Positions 1 to 7,520 are shown, counted from the first letter of the stretch. The stretch is DNA of 32,581 nucleotides from Fibrobacterales bacterium Fibro_02 (GCA_001603905.1 LVAE01000036.1:39367-71947); one strand, 5' to 3'. Made by a program: numbers and translations. Notes: generated by a model from the letters alone, not told the origin.

Positions 1-25
1 GTTCGCCATGCACCATCACAAATAA

Positions 26-61
26 TACCCGCCACGACTTCAATCGTTTTCATGGCGGGTA
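26..61 (-). terminator. Hairpin terminator after the GH39-like gene
   Basis: A perfect 9-bp stem (TACCCGCCA, 26-34, with TGGCGGGTA, 53-61) lies 25 nt beyond the stop codon at 87. On the minus strand it is followed by ATTATTTG, a weak T tract, so it is a plausible but not strong intrinsic terminator. Confidence 0.5.
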
Positions 62-86
62 ATTTAGAAATTTTATGGAATAAAGG

Positions 87-2057
87 CTACTTAATCACAA
101 TGCGGAAGATCCGTCCACCCTCTTGAGGCTTGACCAGGTAAGAACCAGGACGCTTGACCAGGGCGGTCATTTTCGCCTGAATGTTTACTAGTTCAGTATC
201 AGAGAACCTAGCAATCAAGCGTCCCTGCATGTCGAATACATTGTAGTTCGATACGCTAGGTGAACCCAATAGAGTCGGACGATTTCCAATCACAGTTGTT
301 GAATCCCCTGTTGAATCGGATACTCCACACTTATCGGCATTACAAAGTTCCAGCCAGTCGATGTTCACATAGTTGCCCACAATTTCAAGTTTGAGCACAT
401 GGTCACCCGCATCAAGATTCACCTTGCCCGCATCGTATGTAGAATAAGTTTCCCAGTCAGCGCCTTGCGGGAAAACGACATCGTCCTTGATGACCTTGTC
501 ATCCACATACAACTTAACGCCAGTATTTTCGGAAGAAGTTGCGTAGCTCACGGACAAGCCATACTCACCCGCTTCGGCTACCTTCACCGTGTATTCGAGC
601 CATTCGCCTTCCTGCGTGTAGCCGATGGCGTAGCCATTGCCCGCCTTTACAATATCAACAGCATCGTCGCGGTACTCGCCGCCCTTGTTATCGTCATCCT
701 TGTCGAGGAATGACTTGCCTGAGCCACCGACATCGTAATTTTCGACTTCAATTTTTCCCGGAATTGCAGCGGCAACATCTTTATAAGGCGCCTGGGGAAT
801 AATCGGCGTAACGTACACGCGGTAACCATACTTGGTATTCGTAATGTTTACCGGCACCGTAATCTTGCCGTCACTTACACCATATTCCTTGTCTGACACC
901 GGAGTCGTCGATGGAACAGCCTTGTCCTTGTCTTCCCATACCACATATTCCACAGCCACATTCACCTTGTTTCCAAATGCAGCGGGAATTCCCGAGATAT
1001 TCACGTTTACATCGCCCAAAGTATTGCCTCCAAGCACAATGCTTGCAAAGCCTTTCTTCTTGTCAAGGGCGGCAAAGCCGTCTACGCCGTCGCTTTTGTC
1101 ATTGGGCGGCGTAACCTTAGCCATGTAACCGCTCATATCACCGTACCACTTATACAGCCACCAACCGCCGCCGCGCTCGTTGTTCTTGGTGAGCAAGCTA
1201 CCCAATCGTCCCGGAAGCGGCACAAACCACCAAGAAATCATAGCGCTTTCGACACCGTGGCGTTCGAATTTGGCGATAAACGGAACAGATAGACCTGGGC
1301 AGCCTTCTTCGCTATGTTCCGTCGAAGAATATTCATTGATACTCAACGGACGCGGCTGGACGTTGTATTTCTTTTCGAGTGCACGATACGTCTCGACAGC
1401 CCCCACAAAACCGCCACTACCCCACTGGTGCCAGCTGACCACGTCGGGCATGCAGTTGTTCTGCGAGCAGTATTTCACGAACTCTTCCATCTTAGATGCA
1501 TGATAAAAAGAATACGATGGTCCGATAATTTTTGCACCCGGGTCAAGCTTGCGAATCAAATCATAAGTCTGCTTCCAAAGGCCCGAATTGAAATCTATGC
1601 CCGAAACTTTCCAGGTATCGTTCGGCTCATTCCAGATTTCGTAACCGTCGAAATTCTTGTTGCTTGATTTAAGCTTGTCGTTAATGACCGACGTCACCTC
1701 GTTTTTCCAGTGGTCCATGTTCTGGAACTTGTAGGGCCAACCAGGCAAGACGTCGGCCAAGCGAATTTGGATTTTGGCACCGATGCTTTCGACACGCGGA
1801 GCAACGAGGAACGCACCACCGATGCCCTGCTGACGGCCGCTACCGCTACGCGCCGGCGAAAGAAAGACGTTCGGTTTCAGGGGCGCCACGTCTTTCCCGA
1901 TATCGCTCGGAAGTGTTTCAGTAAGGCCGTAAAGCGAGCCCGTGGCCACATGGGTTACCGGCTTAATGCTGTCCCCCAGGCTCACGTTCAGATTGACGGC
2001 CGCGTCCGAAAAGGCGGCCAAGGCTAAAATAGCAGCAAAACTGTTTATCTTTTTCAT
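87..2057 (-). CDS. Secreted GH39-like (clan GH-A) glycoside hydrolase with CBM6 and C-terminal sorting-type domain
   Basis: 656 aa, secreted. Residues 1-19 form a signal peptide (MKKINSFAAILALAAFSDA). The TIM-barrel-like region has a WNEPN acid/base motif (Glu144) and a likely nucleophile in INEYSS (Glu242), the two-glutamate layout of clan GH-A and closest in feel to GH39; the substrate is probably a hemicellulose. A CBM6-type module spans about 432-575 (KIEVENYD... GEWLEYTV... VNIDWLEL). The last ~55 residues (YNVFDMQGRL ... GSYLVK ... FRIVIK) resemble a type-A T9SS/Por sorting domain. The start at 2057 has GGAG at 2064-2067, 6 nt upstream; a TTG 12 nt further up is in frame but has no ribosome site. 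Family assignment within the clan is uncertain. Confidence 0.8.
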   Translation of the reverse strand: MKKINSFAAILALAAFSDAAVNLNVSLGDSIKPVTHVATGSLYGLTETLPSDIGKDVAPLKPNVFLSPARSGSGRQQGIGGAFLVAPRVESIGAKIQIRLADVLPGWPYKFQNMDHWKNEVTSVINDKLKSSNKNFDGYEIWNEPNDTWKVSGIDFNSGLWKQTYDLIRKLDPGAKIIGPSYSFYHASKMEEFVKYCSQNNCMPDVVSWHQWGSGGFVGAVETYRALEKKYNVQPRPLSINEYSSTEHSEEGCPGLSVPFIAKFERHGVESAMISWWFVPLPGRLGSLLTKNNERGGGWWLYKWYGDMSGYMAKVTPPNDKSDGVDGFAALDKKKGFASIVLGGNTLGDVNVNISGIPAAFGNKVNVAVEYVVWEDKDKAVPSTTPVSDKEYGVSDGKITVPVNITNTKYGYRVYVTPIIPQAPYKDVAAAIPGKIEVENYDVGGSGKSFLDKDDDNKGGEYRDDAVDIVKAGNGYAIGYTQEGEWLEYTVKVAEAGEYGLSVSYATSSENTGVKLYVDDKVIKDDVVFPQGADWETYSTYDAGKVNLDAGDHVLKLEIVGNYVNIDWLELCNADKCGVSDSTGDSTTVIGNRPTLLGSPSVSNYNVFDMQGRLIARFSDTELVNIQAKMTALVKRPGSYLVKPQEGGRIFRIVIK

Positions 2058-2080
2058 AAACATCTCCAAAAATCACCAAT

Positions 2081-2106
2081 AAAAAAATACCCCCTTTTAA
2101 AGGGGT
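2081..2106 (-). terminator. Intrinsic terminator between thiF and the GH39-like gene
   Basis: On the minus strand CCCCTT-TAA-AAGGGG is followed by GTATTTTTTTATT. It sits 3' of thiF, but also downstream of the best promoter for the GH39-like gene, so it may end thi transcripts, attenuate the glycosidase mRNA, or do both. Confidence 0.6.
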
Positions 2107-2118
2107 TTTCACATACAC

Positions 2119-2147
2119 TTTGTATCTTTCTATGGATGGATTGTCAA
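2119..2147 (-). promoter_or_regulatory. Promoter of the GH39-like gene
   Basis: TTGACA (2142-2147), a 17-nt spacer, then TACAAA (2119-2124). The -35 is a perfect match and the -10 a 4/6 match. A transcript from here carries the 2081-2106 hairpin in its leader. Confidence 0.5.
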
Positions 2148-2170
2148 CGGGATATTGGGCGGCACCTTTT

Positions 2171-2833
2171 TTACGCTAGGTCAAGAATAATCCGCACCAC
2201 CGTCAGGGCCTGATGGGCGGCACAGAGCATCACGCGCGGGGCAATCAAGCCGATTCCGTCATTCACATCGCTTTTGCCGTCACCACAGACATAAAAGCGC
2301 TTAGTCACCTTGCGGGTCGTAATTGAATTTCCGCTATCGTAGCCCGCCATTCCAGAAGCCGCGACTAGGTACTTTTCAGGCATATTTTCGAGCACCGTAT
2401 TCACAAGCATCGCCTTCGCCTCGGCATTGTCGAACGCCTCGCAAACCACGTCGGCTTTTGCAAGCAGCGCCACCGCATTTTCGGCGGTCACCTTCTCGAA
2501 ATGCGTCTCAAATTCCGTATACGGGGCAATCTCCTTCAAGTTCGCAAGTAACGCCTCAGGCTTCGGTATTCCCACCTGGTTCGCCTTGTACTGCTGACGA
2601 TGCAAGTTCGTCACATCGACGCAATCGAAATCAACCAGAATCAGTTTGCCGACTCCGGCCCGCGCCAGGGAAATCGCGATATTTGAACCAAGCCCGCCCA
2701 AACCGCAAACAGCAACCGTTGCCGCCTGCAACTTGCGTACGGCATCTGCACCTTGCCGCTTTTCTAGCGCGGCAAGCATTTCTTCGCGAGTCGGCACGCG
2801 GAAATCGCACATCTGCGAATTTTCGGATAGCAT
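2171..2833 (-). CDS. thiF: ThiS adenylyltransferase ThiF
   Basis: 220 aa, E1-like enzyme that adenylates the C-terminal glycine of the sulfur carrier ThiS for thiazole synthesis. The nucleotide-binding GLGGLGSN motif and the following VDFDCVDVTNLHRQQY block are typical of the ThiF/MoeB/HesA superfamily. At 220 aa it matches the short ThiF form rather than MoeB, and no CxxC zinc pairs are seen. The ATG start at 2833 shares one base with the thiS stop (TGATG), so the two are translationally coupled; a GTG one codon upstream is in frame but less likely. The partner thiS makes the assignment firm. No other thiamine genes are nearby. Confidence 0.9.
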   Translation of the reverse strand: MLSENSQMCDFRVPTREEMLAALEKRQGADAVRKLQAATVAVCGLGGLGSNIAISLARAGVGKLILVDFDCVDVTNLHRQQYKANQVGIPKPEALLANLKEIAPYTEFETHFEKVTAENAVALLAKADVVCEAFDNAEAKAMLVNTVLENMPEKYLVAASGMAGYDSGNSITTRKVTKRFYVCGDGKSDVNDGIGLIAPRVMLCAAHQALTVVRIILDLA

Positions 2834-3027
2834 CACCCGCCGCCTACAAAGTTCACAACCTCGACGACATCGCCATCGGCAAGCACCGTCTCGGCATACT
2901 TTGCCTTCGGAACAATTTCCTCGTTCCGTTCCACAGCGATGCGCACGGTATTGTACCCCGCTTCCGCAAGGTATTCGGCAACGGTCTTGCCAGCCGCATC
3001 GACACTCTGTCCATTAATCGTAAGCAT
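2833..3027 (-). CDS. thiS: Sulfur carrier protein ThiS
   Basis: 64 aa ubiquitin-fold sulfur carrier ending in the required di-glycine (VNFVGGG). The N-terminal MLTINGQ strand and the ADGDVVEVVNFV segment are typical of ThiS. It is activated by ThiF and donates sulfur for the thiamine thiazole. The gene starts 17 bp after the stop of the GH43 gene at 3045. No Shine-Dalgarno is visible. A TATATT -10-like box ends 6 nt before the ATG, which suggests a leaderless or nearly leaderless mRNA rather than co-transcription with the hydrolase. Confidence 0.92.
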   Translation of the reverse strand: MLTINGQSVDAAGKTVAEYLAEAGYNTVRIAVERNEEIVPKAKYAETVLADGDVVEVVNFVGGG

Positions 3028-3044
3028 AGAACAAATATAGGAAA

Positions 3045-4946
3045 TCAGAACATCACCCTGTACGGGATTTGCTTGTCGAAAGAGCGGCCCTTGAGGTCAC
3101 GGTAGCCATTGCGGGGGCGCATGTCGCCCGCACGGAGGGCTCGATTATCGCGGGTATCGATCCGGCGGATTGCATCCGTCGAATCCTTCACGCCCTCGTC
3201 AAACTTGATATTGCCTACGAGCGTTTCGCCGCTGAGGCCTTCCGCCGTCAGGTAGAAGTCCTGCACGCCCTTGAGTTCCGGCATGTTGGAGCAGCGTACG
3301 TCAATCCACTTGCTCGCTTCACCCGCCGAGGGCAATTCGCATTTCGAAATCACGTCGCCCTTCTTGCTATCCTTGCGCAACGAGAGCGTACCGCCGGCTC
3401 CGTTCTTCACCTGCACAAGCACACCCGGGCCCACGATGGAATCAGTAATCACGTTCTCGAAAATCGCGTAGCCGCCGTCCTTGATGGCGAACTCGTCATC
3501 AGCCGTCAAACGCACGCGGATGCCGTTGTCAAAGCCGTTCGCCGGAATCGTGTCGCGGATAATGCGCAAGAAGTCGAGGCGGTCGAGTTCCGCATAGTGC
3601 TTGCCCTTCGTAATCTCGATGAAGTTCGAACCGCGCTTGAGTTTTGCTGGGATGTACACCACCGACTTCTCGGGGAATGCGCTCCACGCGCCCGTCAGCG
3701 GCAACGCCACTTCCTGGTTCTTGCCGTTGATGCTCACGAAGTGCGAACTTCCGTTCGCGCCGTCTTCGGTCCAGTTGTTATCGTAGCGGTAGCGGATCAG
3801 GTACTCGCCTGCCTGCGGGATAATCATCGGCAGGCGAATCTTGCTGTCTTCATAATTGATGTAGGCGCAGAACTCGCCGTTCGATGCGTCGGAGCTGCTC
3901 GAAATATCCACGTGCGTCAAGGCGCCATGTTCCGCCTCGGCGCTCAGGTAACGCCCGAGGAAGGGCTGCCCCAGTTCCGGCCAGCCGTCGTCGGTATAGA
4001 CGATGTCGCGAACTTGTATGTAAGAATTTCCGCCGTCGTTCTTGTCGTAGTAATGGTTCACGAAACGCTGGCGGTTCACGTCCTGGAACGCCTCGCCGCC
4101 CGCAGGCCCGTAGTAGCGCCCGTAATGGCTCAACAGAATCGTGCCGCCGCCATTCAGGAGAGCCTTGCCACTGCGATCCACATACCCGCCGTCGATGCGG
4201 TTGGAGCGTCCGACCGTTGTCTTGTAAGAATTGTTCTCGAGGTCGGCACCCTTCTTGCAGCAGTTGTCCCACGCCGTAAACAGGTAGTAGTAGCCGTCGT
4301 GCTCGATGAGGCTTGCGCCCTCGATACCCGAACCGCCGCGGTTCGCGATGTTGATCATCTTCGCACCGTCTTTCACCTTGCCTGTTTCTTCGTTCAGTTC
4401 CAGAATGTGGATGCCCGTGCCCCACGAACCGAACGCCATCCAGACCTTGCCATCGTTGTCCTTCAGCACCGCCGCGTCAATCGCGTTGTAGGCGTCGCTC
4501 TTGACCGTGTGAATCACCTCGCCCATGTCCGTCCAGCCGTAGCCGGGCTTTGTCGGGTCGATTTCCTTGCTCGCCATGAACCCCATGCCCGACGAGCGGA
4601 TGCCCATCTCGGAACCGCAATAGTACATGCGGTATTCCCCGCCGATGTAATGAATGTCCGGCGCCCAGATGTCAATCATGTTCGGCGCATACTTGTAAAG
4701 CCACTTCGAAAATTCCGGCATGGCGGGCTCGCCGTTCTTCCAGTTCAGCGCATCCTCGGAAAACTGCATGAGCATGTGGTTGTCCGTCGTCGCGAGCGCG
4801 TAGCCGTCCTCGTAACGGATGATGTCCGGGTCATGCCCCGCCCAGCGCGTCTCCTTCGCGTACCAATCGGCTGCAAAAGCCGAACAGGCTAAAGTAAGTA
4901 TTGCCGCAGTCGTTACGACAGACGCCTTGCCAATCCCGAATTTCAT
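3045..4946 (-). CDS. Secreted GH43-family hemicellulase with CBM6-like modules and conserved C-terminal tail
   Basis: 633 aa. Signal peptide about 1-25 (ends ACSAFA-ADWYAK). The five-bladed propeller domain shows the GH43 catalytic set: general base Asp39 (GHDPD), pKa modulator Asp157 (YNAIDAAV) and general acid Glu209 (GIEGASLIEH). Likely activity is arabinofuranosidase or xylosidase on xylan side chains; substrate cannot be fixed from sequence. The second half holds two beta-sandwich, CBM6-like segments, then a tail ending DLKGRSFDKQIPYRVMF. It is a paralogue of the enzyme at 7560-9539, with identical stretches such as DTIPANGFDNGIRVRLT. The start at 4946 has GAGG at 4951-4954; an upstream in-frame codon at 4976 would precede the signal peptide with unneeded residues. 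Confidence 0.88.
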   Translation of the reverse strand: MKFGIGKASVVTTAAILTLACSAFAADWYAKETRWAGHDPDIIRYEDGYALATTDNHMLMQFSEDALNWKNGEPAMPEFSKWLYKYAPNMIDIWAPDIHYIGGEYRMYYCGSEMGIRSSGMGFMASKEIDPTKPGYGWTDMGEVIHTVKSDAYNAIDAAVLKDNDGKVWMAFGSWGTGIHILELNEETGKVKDGAKMINIANRGGSGIEGASLIEHDGYYYLFTAWDNCCKKGADLENNSYKTTVGRSNRIDGGYVDRSGKALLNGGGTILLSHYGRYYGPAGGEAFQDVNRQRFVNHYYDKNDGGNSYIQVRDIVYTDDGWPELGQPFLGRYLSAEAEHGALTHVDISSSSDASNGEFCAYINYEDSKIRLPMIIPQAGEYLIRYRYDNNWTEDGANGSSHFVSINGKNQEVALPLTGAWSAFPEKSVVYIPAKLKRGSNFIEITKGKHYAELDRLDFLRIIRDTIPANGFDNGIRVRLTADDEFAIKDGGYAIFENVITDSIVGPGVLVQVKNGAGGTLSLRKDSKKGDVISKCELPSAGEASKWIDVRCSNMPELKGVQDFYLTAEGLSGETLVGNIKFDEGVKDSTDAIRRIDTRDNRALRAGDMRPRNGYRDLKGRSFDKQIPYRVMF

Positions 4947-4980
4947 TTTTCCTCGCTTTACCCATACACCACTCACTAAA

Positions 4981-5007
4981 TTTATACTCCCCTAAGCCTT
5001 TCGTCAA
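4981..5007 (-). promoter_or_regulatory. Candidate promoter of the first GH43 gene
   Basis: TTGACG (5002-5007), a 15-nt spacer, then TATAAA (4981-4986), about 35 bp before the ATG. A second possibility is TTGACT (5062-5067), a 16-nt spacer and TATTAT (5040-5045). The sequence alone does not decide between them. Confidence 0.4.
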
Positions 5008-5148
5008 CCACCCAGCGATCCAATACCATTGATTTTTTCATAATAAAACAAATGGCCCAAAAGTCAAGAATCTATCCAATTTTTCTGATTTTTTCAGCGT
5101 CTAACCGCTTGCGAACCCGCATAAATAAAGGTATATTCAGAAAGCAGG

Positions 5149-5182
5149 TCTTATAGGGGCTCTTTATGAGACGAGGTAGAAC
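5149..5182 (+). repeat. 34-bp direct repeat, copy 1
   Basis: First of three same-orientation copies (also 5706-5739 and 7381-7414). All contain TCTTATA, RGGGCTCTTTATGAG and GAGGTA; differences are limited to a few bases. This copy has lost pairing in both hairpins (GAGAC and GAACT), unlike copies 2 and 3. Confidence 0.85.
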
Positions 5183-5187
5183 TAAAC

Positions 5188-5214
5188 AGTAATATAATGA
5201 TAAATTATATTACT
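5188..5214. repeat. AT-rich perfect inverted repeat
   Basis: AGTAATATAAT and ATTATATTACT, 11 bp each, separated by GATAA. It lies between repeat copy 1 and the 3' end of the membrane-protein gene. It could act as a terminator-like hairpin for that gene, though no long T run follows. Confidence 0.6.
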
Positions 5215-5237
5215 AAACACCAAAAAGGAACATCTTT

Positions 5238-5642
5238 TTAGTTGTAACAATCGTAGTCAACTTTTAGCAATACTGAGTGAACCATACCCGCAACAGACAG
5301 CAACAGCATAACAACCCCAGCACAAAGCATTCCTATATCGCCATCTAGTTCGCAAAAGACGCAAATCAATGAAATAACGAATTCAATCAAGTTAAATGTC
5401 AAAGAAGCATTCTGAATCCGCAAAAAAGTTTTTATAGAATCCATTTTTTTCGACACCATCCAATCAGAACCCGCAAAAACATAAAAATTCACAAGCAAAA
5501 TCGCAACAAACGACAAAATAGACCCAACTACAGAATCAAACATCATAAACATCAAAAACAAAATCAACAAAGAACAGACTGGAACAGCGGCTCCATTCTG
5601 CATTAATTTTGCAATCTTTTTTTTGTCAATATTAAATTTCAT
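5238..5642 (-). CDS. Small multi-span membrane protein of unknown function
   Basis: Not recognised. From the ATG at 5642 it is 134 aa. After a short Lys-rich N-terminus (MKFNIDKKKIAKLMQ) there are about four hydrophobic segments (VCSLLILFLMFMMF, SILSFVAILLVNFYVF, FNLIEFVISLICVF, GMLCAGVVMLLLSVAGM). It is much more AT-rich than its neighbours and sits alone between repeat copies 1 and 2, as an acquired cassette might. The start is doubtful: a consensus TTGACA-17-TATAAT promoter ends right at this ATG, which would put the mRNA start inside the frame and favour ATG 5603 (MQNGAAV). A longer TTG-started form reaches 5681. No Shine-Dalgarno is seen. Confidence 0.6.
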   Translation of the reverse strand: MKFNIDKKKIAKLMQNGAAVPVCSLLILFLMFMMFDSVVGSILSFVAILLVNFYVFAGSDWMVSKKMDSIKTFLRIQNASLTFNLIEFVISLICVFCELDGDIGMLCAGVVMLLLSVAGMVHSVLLKVDYDCYN

Positions 5643-5671
5643 ATTATAAATATACATTATATTCTTGTCAA
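5643..5671 (-). promoter_or_regulatory. Consensus promoter abutting the membrane-protein gene
   Basis: TTGACA (5666-5671), a 17-nt spacer and TATAAT (5643-5648) match the consensus at all 12 positions. The -10 box directly touches the ATG at 5640-5642. Confidence 0.6.
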
Positions 5672-5705
5672 AATTTAACACAATAAGTAAAATTTATTGT
5701 TTACG

Positions 5706-5743
5706 TCTTATAAGGGCTCTTTATGAGCCGAGGTAGGACCTCG
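5706..5743 (+). repeat. 34-bp direct repeat, copy 2
   Basis: The best-folded copy. It has two hairpins in a row, GGCTC-TTTAT-GAGCC and CGAGGT-AGG-ACCTCG, the second running to 5743. It separates the membrane-protein gene from hipBA. Confidence 0.85.
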
Positions 5744-5790
5744 TTCAAAACTCAAATTTCATCCCCTCCATTCTTCAAAACCGTTCCATT

Positions 5791-5842
5791 TTGTCAATAT
5801 TTATTGACAATTTAATCAAAACAATATATATTTATTGACATC
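5791..5842 (+). promoter_or_regulatory. hipBA promoter and probable HipB operator
   Basis: TTGACA (5804-5809), a 17-nt spacer and TATATT (5827-5832). The -35 is embedded in a perfect inverted repeat, TTGTCAATA-TT-TATTGACAA (5791-5810), and a second TATTGACA half-site lies at 5833-5840. This is what is expected of an autorepressed toxin-antitoxin promoter. The likely start of transcription is only a few bases before the hipB ATG at 5843, and no ribosome site is visible. Confidence 0.75.
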
Positions 5843-6157
5843 ATGGGCAAAAAAAACGTAACTCTTCTGCCGAAAACCGGTAAAATCCTTGAACAGATGG
5901 GAGAACAAATCCGTCTGGCACGCATGCGTCGTAAAATTTCTGTTGCGCTTGCAGCCGAAAGGGCGGGCGTCAGCCGAGCATCGGTATGGGCGGTGGAAAA
6001 AGGTTCCGCGGCAGTGGCAATCGGCATTTACGCAGCAGTACTCCACGCCATAAGCGGCATGGACACCGACCTTCTCAAGGTCGCCGCAGACGACGAACTC
6101 GGACAAAAGCTCCACGACATCGAACTCCTGAAGAAATATCACCCGGAGGGCAAGTGA
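5843..6157 (+). CDS. hipB: HipB-type antitoxin, XRE-family DNA-binding protein
   Basis: 104 aa. A helix-turn-helix of the XRE/Cro type covers about 20-75 (GEQIRLARMRRKISVALAAE RAGVSRASVWAVEKG, read continuously), followed by the DDELGQKLHDIELLKK tail usual in HipB-like antitoxins. It should bind HipA and repress its own operon through the palindrome at 5791-5810. The gene has essentially no leader. It overlaps hipA by 4 nt (GTGA), the usual coupled antitoxin-toxin layout. It is bounded upstream by repeat copy 2. Confidence 0.85.
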   Translation: MGKKNVTLLPKTGKILEQMGEQIRLARMRRKISVALAAERAGVSRASVWAVEKGSAAVAIGIYAAVLHAISGMDTDLLKVAADDELGQKLHDIELLKKYHPEGK

Positions 6158-7401
6158 AGCAGATTTTGGTTTACGAAAACTGGCTGCGCACAGCCCCCAC
6201 GCGCATCGGCACGCTCTTTGTGGAAGGCGCAAGAGGCAAAGAAGTCTGTTCATTCGAGTACGACAACGAATGGCTAAAGCACTTCGGTAGCTTTATGCTG
6301 GACCCGGACCTGTCCCTTTTCAAGGGTCGGCAGTTCGTTCCTGTCGGCAAGGAACTTTTCGGCATATTCGAAGATTCGTGCCCCGACCGGTGGGGACGCA
6401 CGCTCATGGACCGGCGGGAATCCATAATCGCCCGCTCCGAATCGAGAAAGCCCCGAAAACTCATGGAAAGCGACTACCTGCTCGGCGTTCACGACATGTC
6501 ACGCATGGGAGCTTTGCGGTTCAAAGCGAACGAGGACGGCCCCTTCCTTTCGGACGATTCCGACATGGCAGCCCCTCCGTGGGTCGCCCTCCGCAAACTA
6601 AACGACGCCGTAGCCGCATTCGAAAGCGACACCACGCACTCGGACAAATGGCTACAGATGCTAATTGCGCCGGGTTCCTCGTTAGGGGGCGCACGCCCTA
6701 AAGCAAACGTCATTGCACCGGATGGCAGCCTTTGGATAGCAAAGTTTCCTTCCAAGAACGACAAGATAAACTGCGGCGCTTGGGAAAAAACGGTCTATGA
6801 ACTTGCGGAAATGTGCGGATTGAACGTTTCGGAAAGTCGCCTTGAAAAATTATCGCGATACGGTTCCACTTTTCTCGTAAAAAGATTTGACCGAGAGTCC
6901 GGTCGGAGAATCCACTTCACGTCGGCTATGGCCCTGCTCGGCCACACTGACGGGGACGATGACTGCGGATACACCGAAATCGCCTCCTTCATCAAGTCTG
7001 CCGGAGCAGCGCCCAAAAAGGACCTTCTTGAACTCTGGAAACGGATTGTATTCAACATCCTCGTATCCAACACCGACGACCACTTGCGCAACCATGGTTT
7101 TCTCTTGTCCGAAAAAGGGTGGACGCTTTCACCCCTATTCGACGTAAATCCGAATCCCTATGGGGAATTCCTTTCGCTGAACATTTCCGACAACGATTCC
7201 ACACTATCATTGGAACTCGCCCAGGATGTTTGCGAACTTTACGGATTACCTGCGGCAAAGGCAAAGGCAACCATTACCGAAATGCAAAAAATCGTCAAAG
7301 CAAATTGGCGTAAAACCGCAACAAGGAACGGGATTTCCCGTAACGAACAATCCTTTATGGAAAGCGCCTTTGCATCTAAATCTTATAGGGGCTCTTTATG
7401 A
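6154..7401 (+). CDS. hipA: HipA-type serine/threonine kinase toxin
   Basis: 415 aa from the GTG at 6154, preceded by GGAGG at 6145-6149; the frame is open further upstream but that part overlaps hipB. HipA phosphorylates a translation-related target (glutamyl-tRNA synthetase in E. coli) and causes growth arrest. Visible features: HipA N-terminal region (1-110), Gly-rich loop GSSLGGARPK (174-183), WIAKF lysine (Lys197), catalytic segment NTDDHLRNH (306-314) and the metal-binding SPLFDVNP (326-333). All key residues are present, so it looks active. Oddly, the last six residues (SYRGSL) and the stop codon are encoded by repeat copy 3, so the original C-terminus may have been replaced. Confidence 0.87.
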   Translation: MKQILVYENWLRTAPTRIGTLFVEGARGKEVCSFEYDNEWLKHFGSFMLDPDLSLFKGRQFVPVGKELFGIFEDSCPDRWGRTLMDRRESIIARSESRKPRKLMESDYLLGVHDMSRMGALRFKANEDGPFLSDDSDMAAPPWVALRKLNDAVAAFESDTTHSDKWLQMLIAPGSSLGGARPKANVIAPDGSLWIAKFPSKNDKINCGAWEKTVYELAEMCGLNVSESRLEKLSRYGSTFLVKRFDRESGRRIHFTSAMALLGHTDGDDDCGYTEIASFIKSAGAAPKKDLLELWKRIVFNILVSNTDDHLRNHGFLLSEKGWTLSPLFDVNPNPYGEFLSLNISDNDSTLSLELAQDVCELYGLPAAKAKATITEMQKIVKANWRKTATRNGISRNEQSFMESAFASKSYRGSL

Positions 7402-7420
7402 GCTGAGGTAAAACCTCCGA
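7381..7420 (+). repeat. 34-bp direct repeat, copy 3, overlapping the hipA stop
   Basis: Core 7381-7414, with hairpins GGCTC-TTTAT-GAGCT (one G-T pair) and GAGGT-AAA-ACCTC. The hipA TGA is at 7399-7401 inside the first hairpin. Confidence 0.85.
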
Positions 7421-7494
7421 AGGCTAGATTGCACTAAATGCACCAGGCCATATACGACGGGACCTTCATCACCCCGCCTTCAACCGAAAATTGT

Positions 7495-7520
7495 TTCGGG
7501 TGAATTATGAAACACCCGAA
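7495..7520 (-). terminator. Possible terminator after the second GH43 gene
   Basis: TTCGGGTG (7495-7502) pairs with CACCCGAA (7513-7520), 8 bp. On the minus strand ACAATTTTC follows. The hairpin is about 40 nt beyond the GH43 stop at 7560. The T tract is short. Confidence 0.45.

Noticed and set aside
3069..4892. 607-codon open frame on the plus strand
   Set aside because: It is wholly antisense to a GH43 gene with intact catalytic motifs and a signal peptide. Its translation is Arg/Val/Ala-rich without domains, a by-product of codon use.
5149..7420. Classical integron attC array
   Set aside because: The repeats are short, nearly identical and lack the GTTRRRY/RYYYAAC ends, and no integron integrase is seen.
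7439..7504. 21-codon frame MHQAIYDGTF... after hipA
   Set aside because: No ribosome site, very short, and it ends within the hairpin assigned as a terminator.
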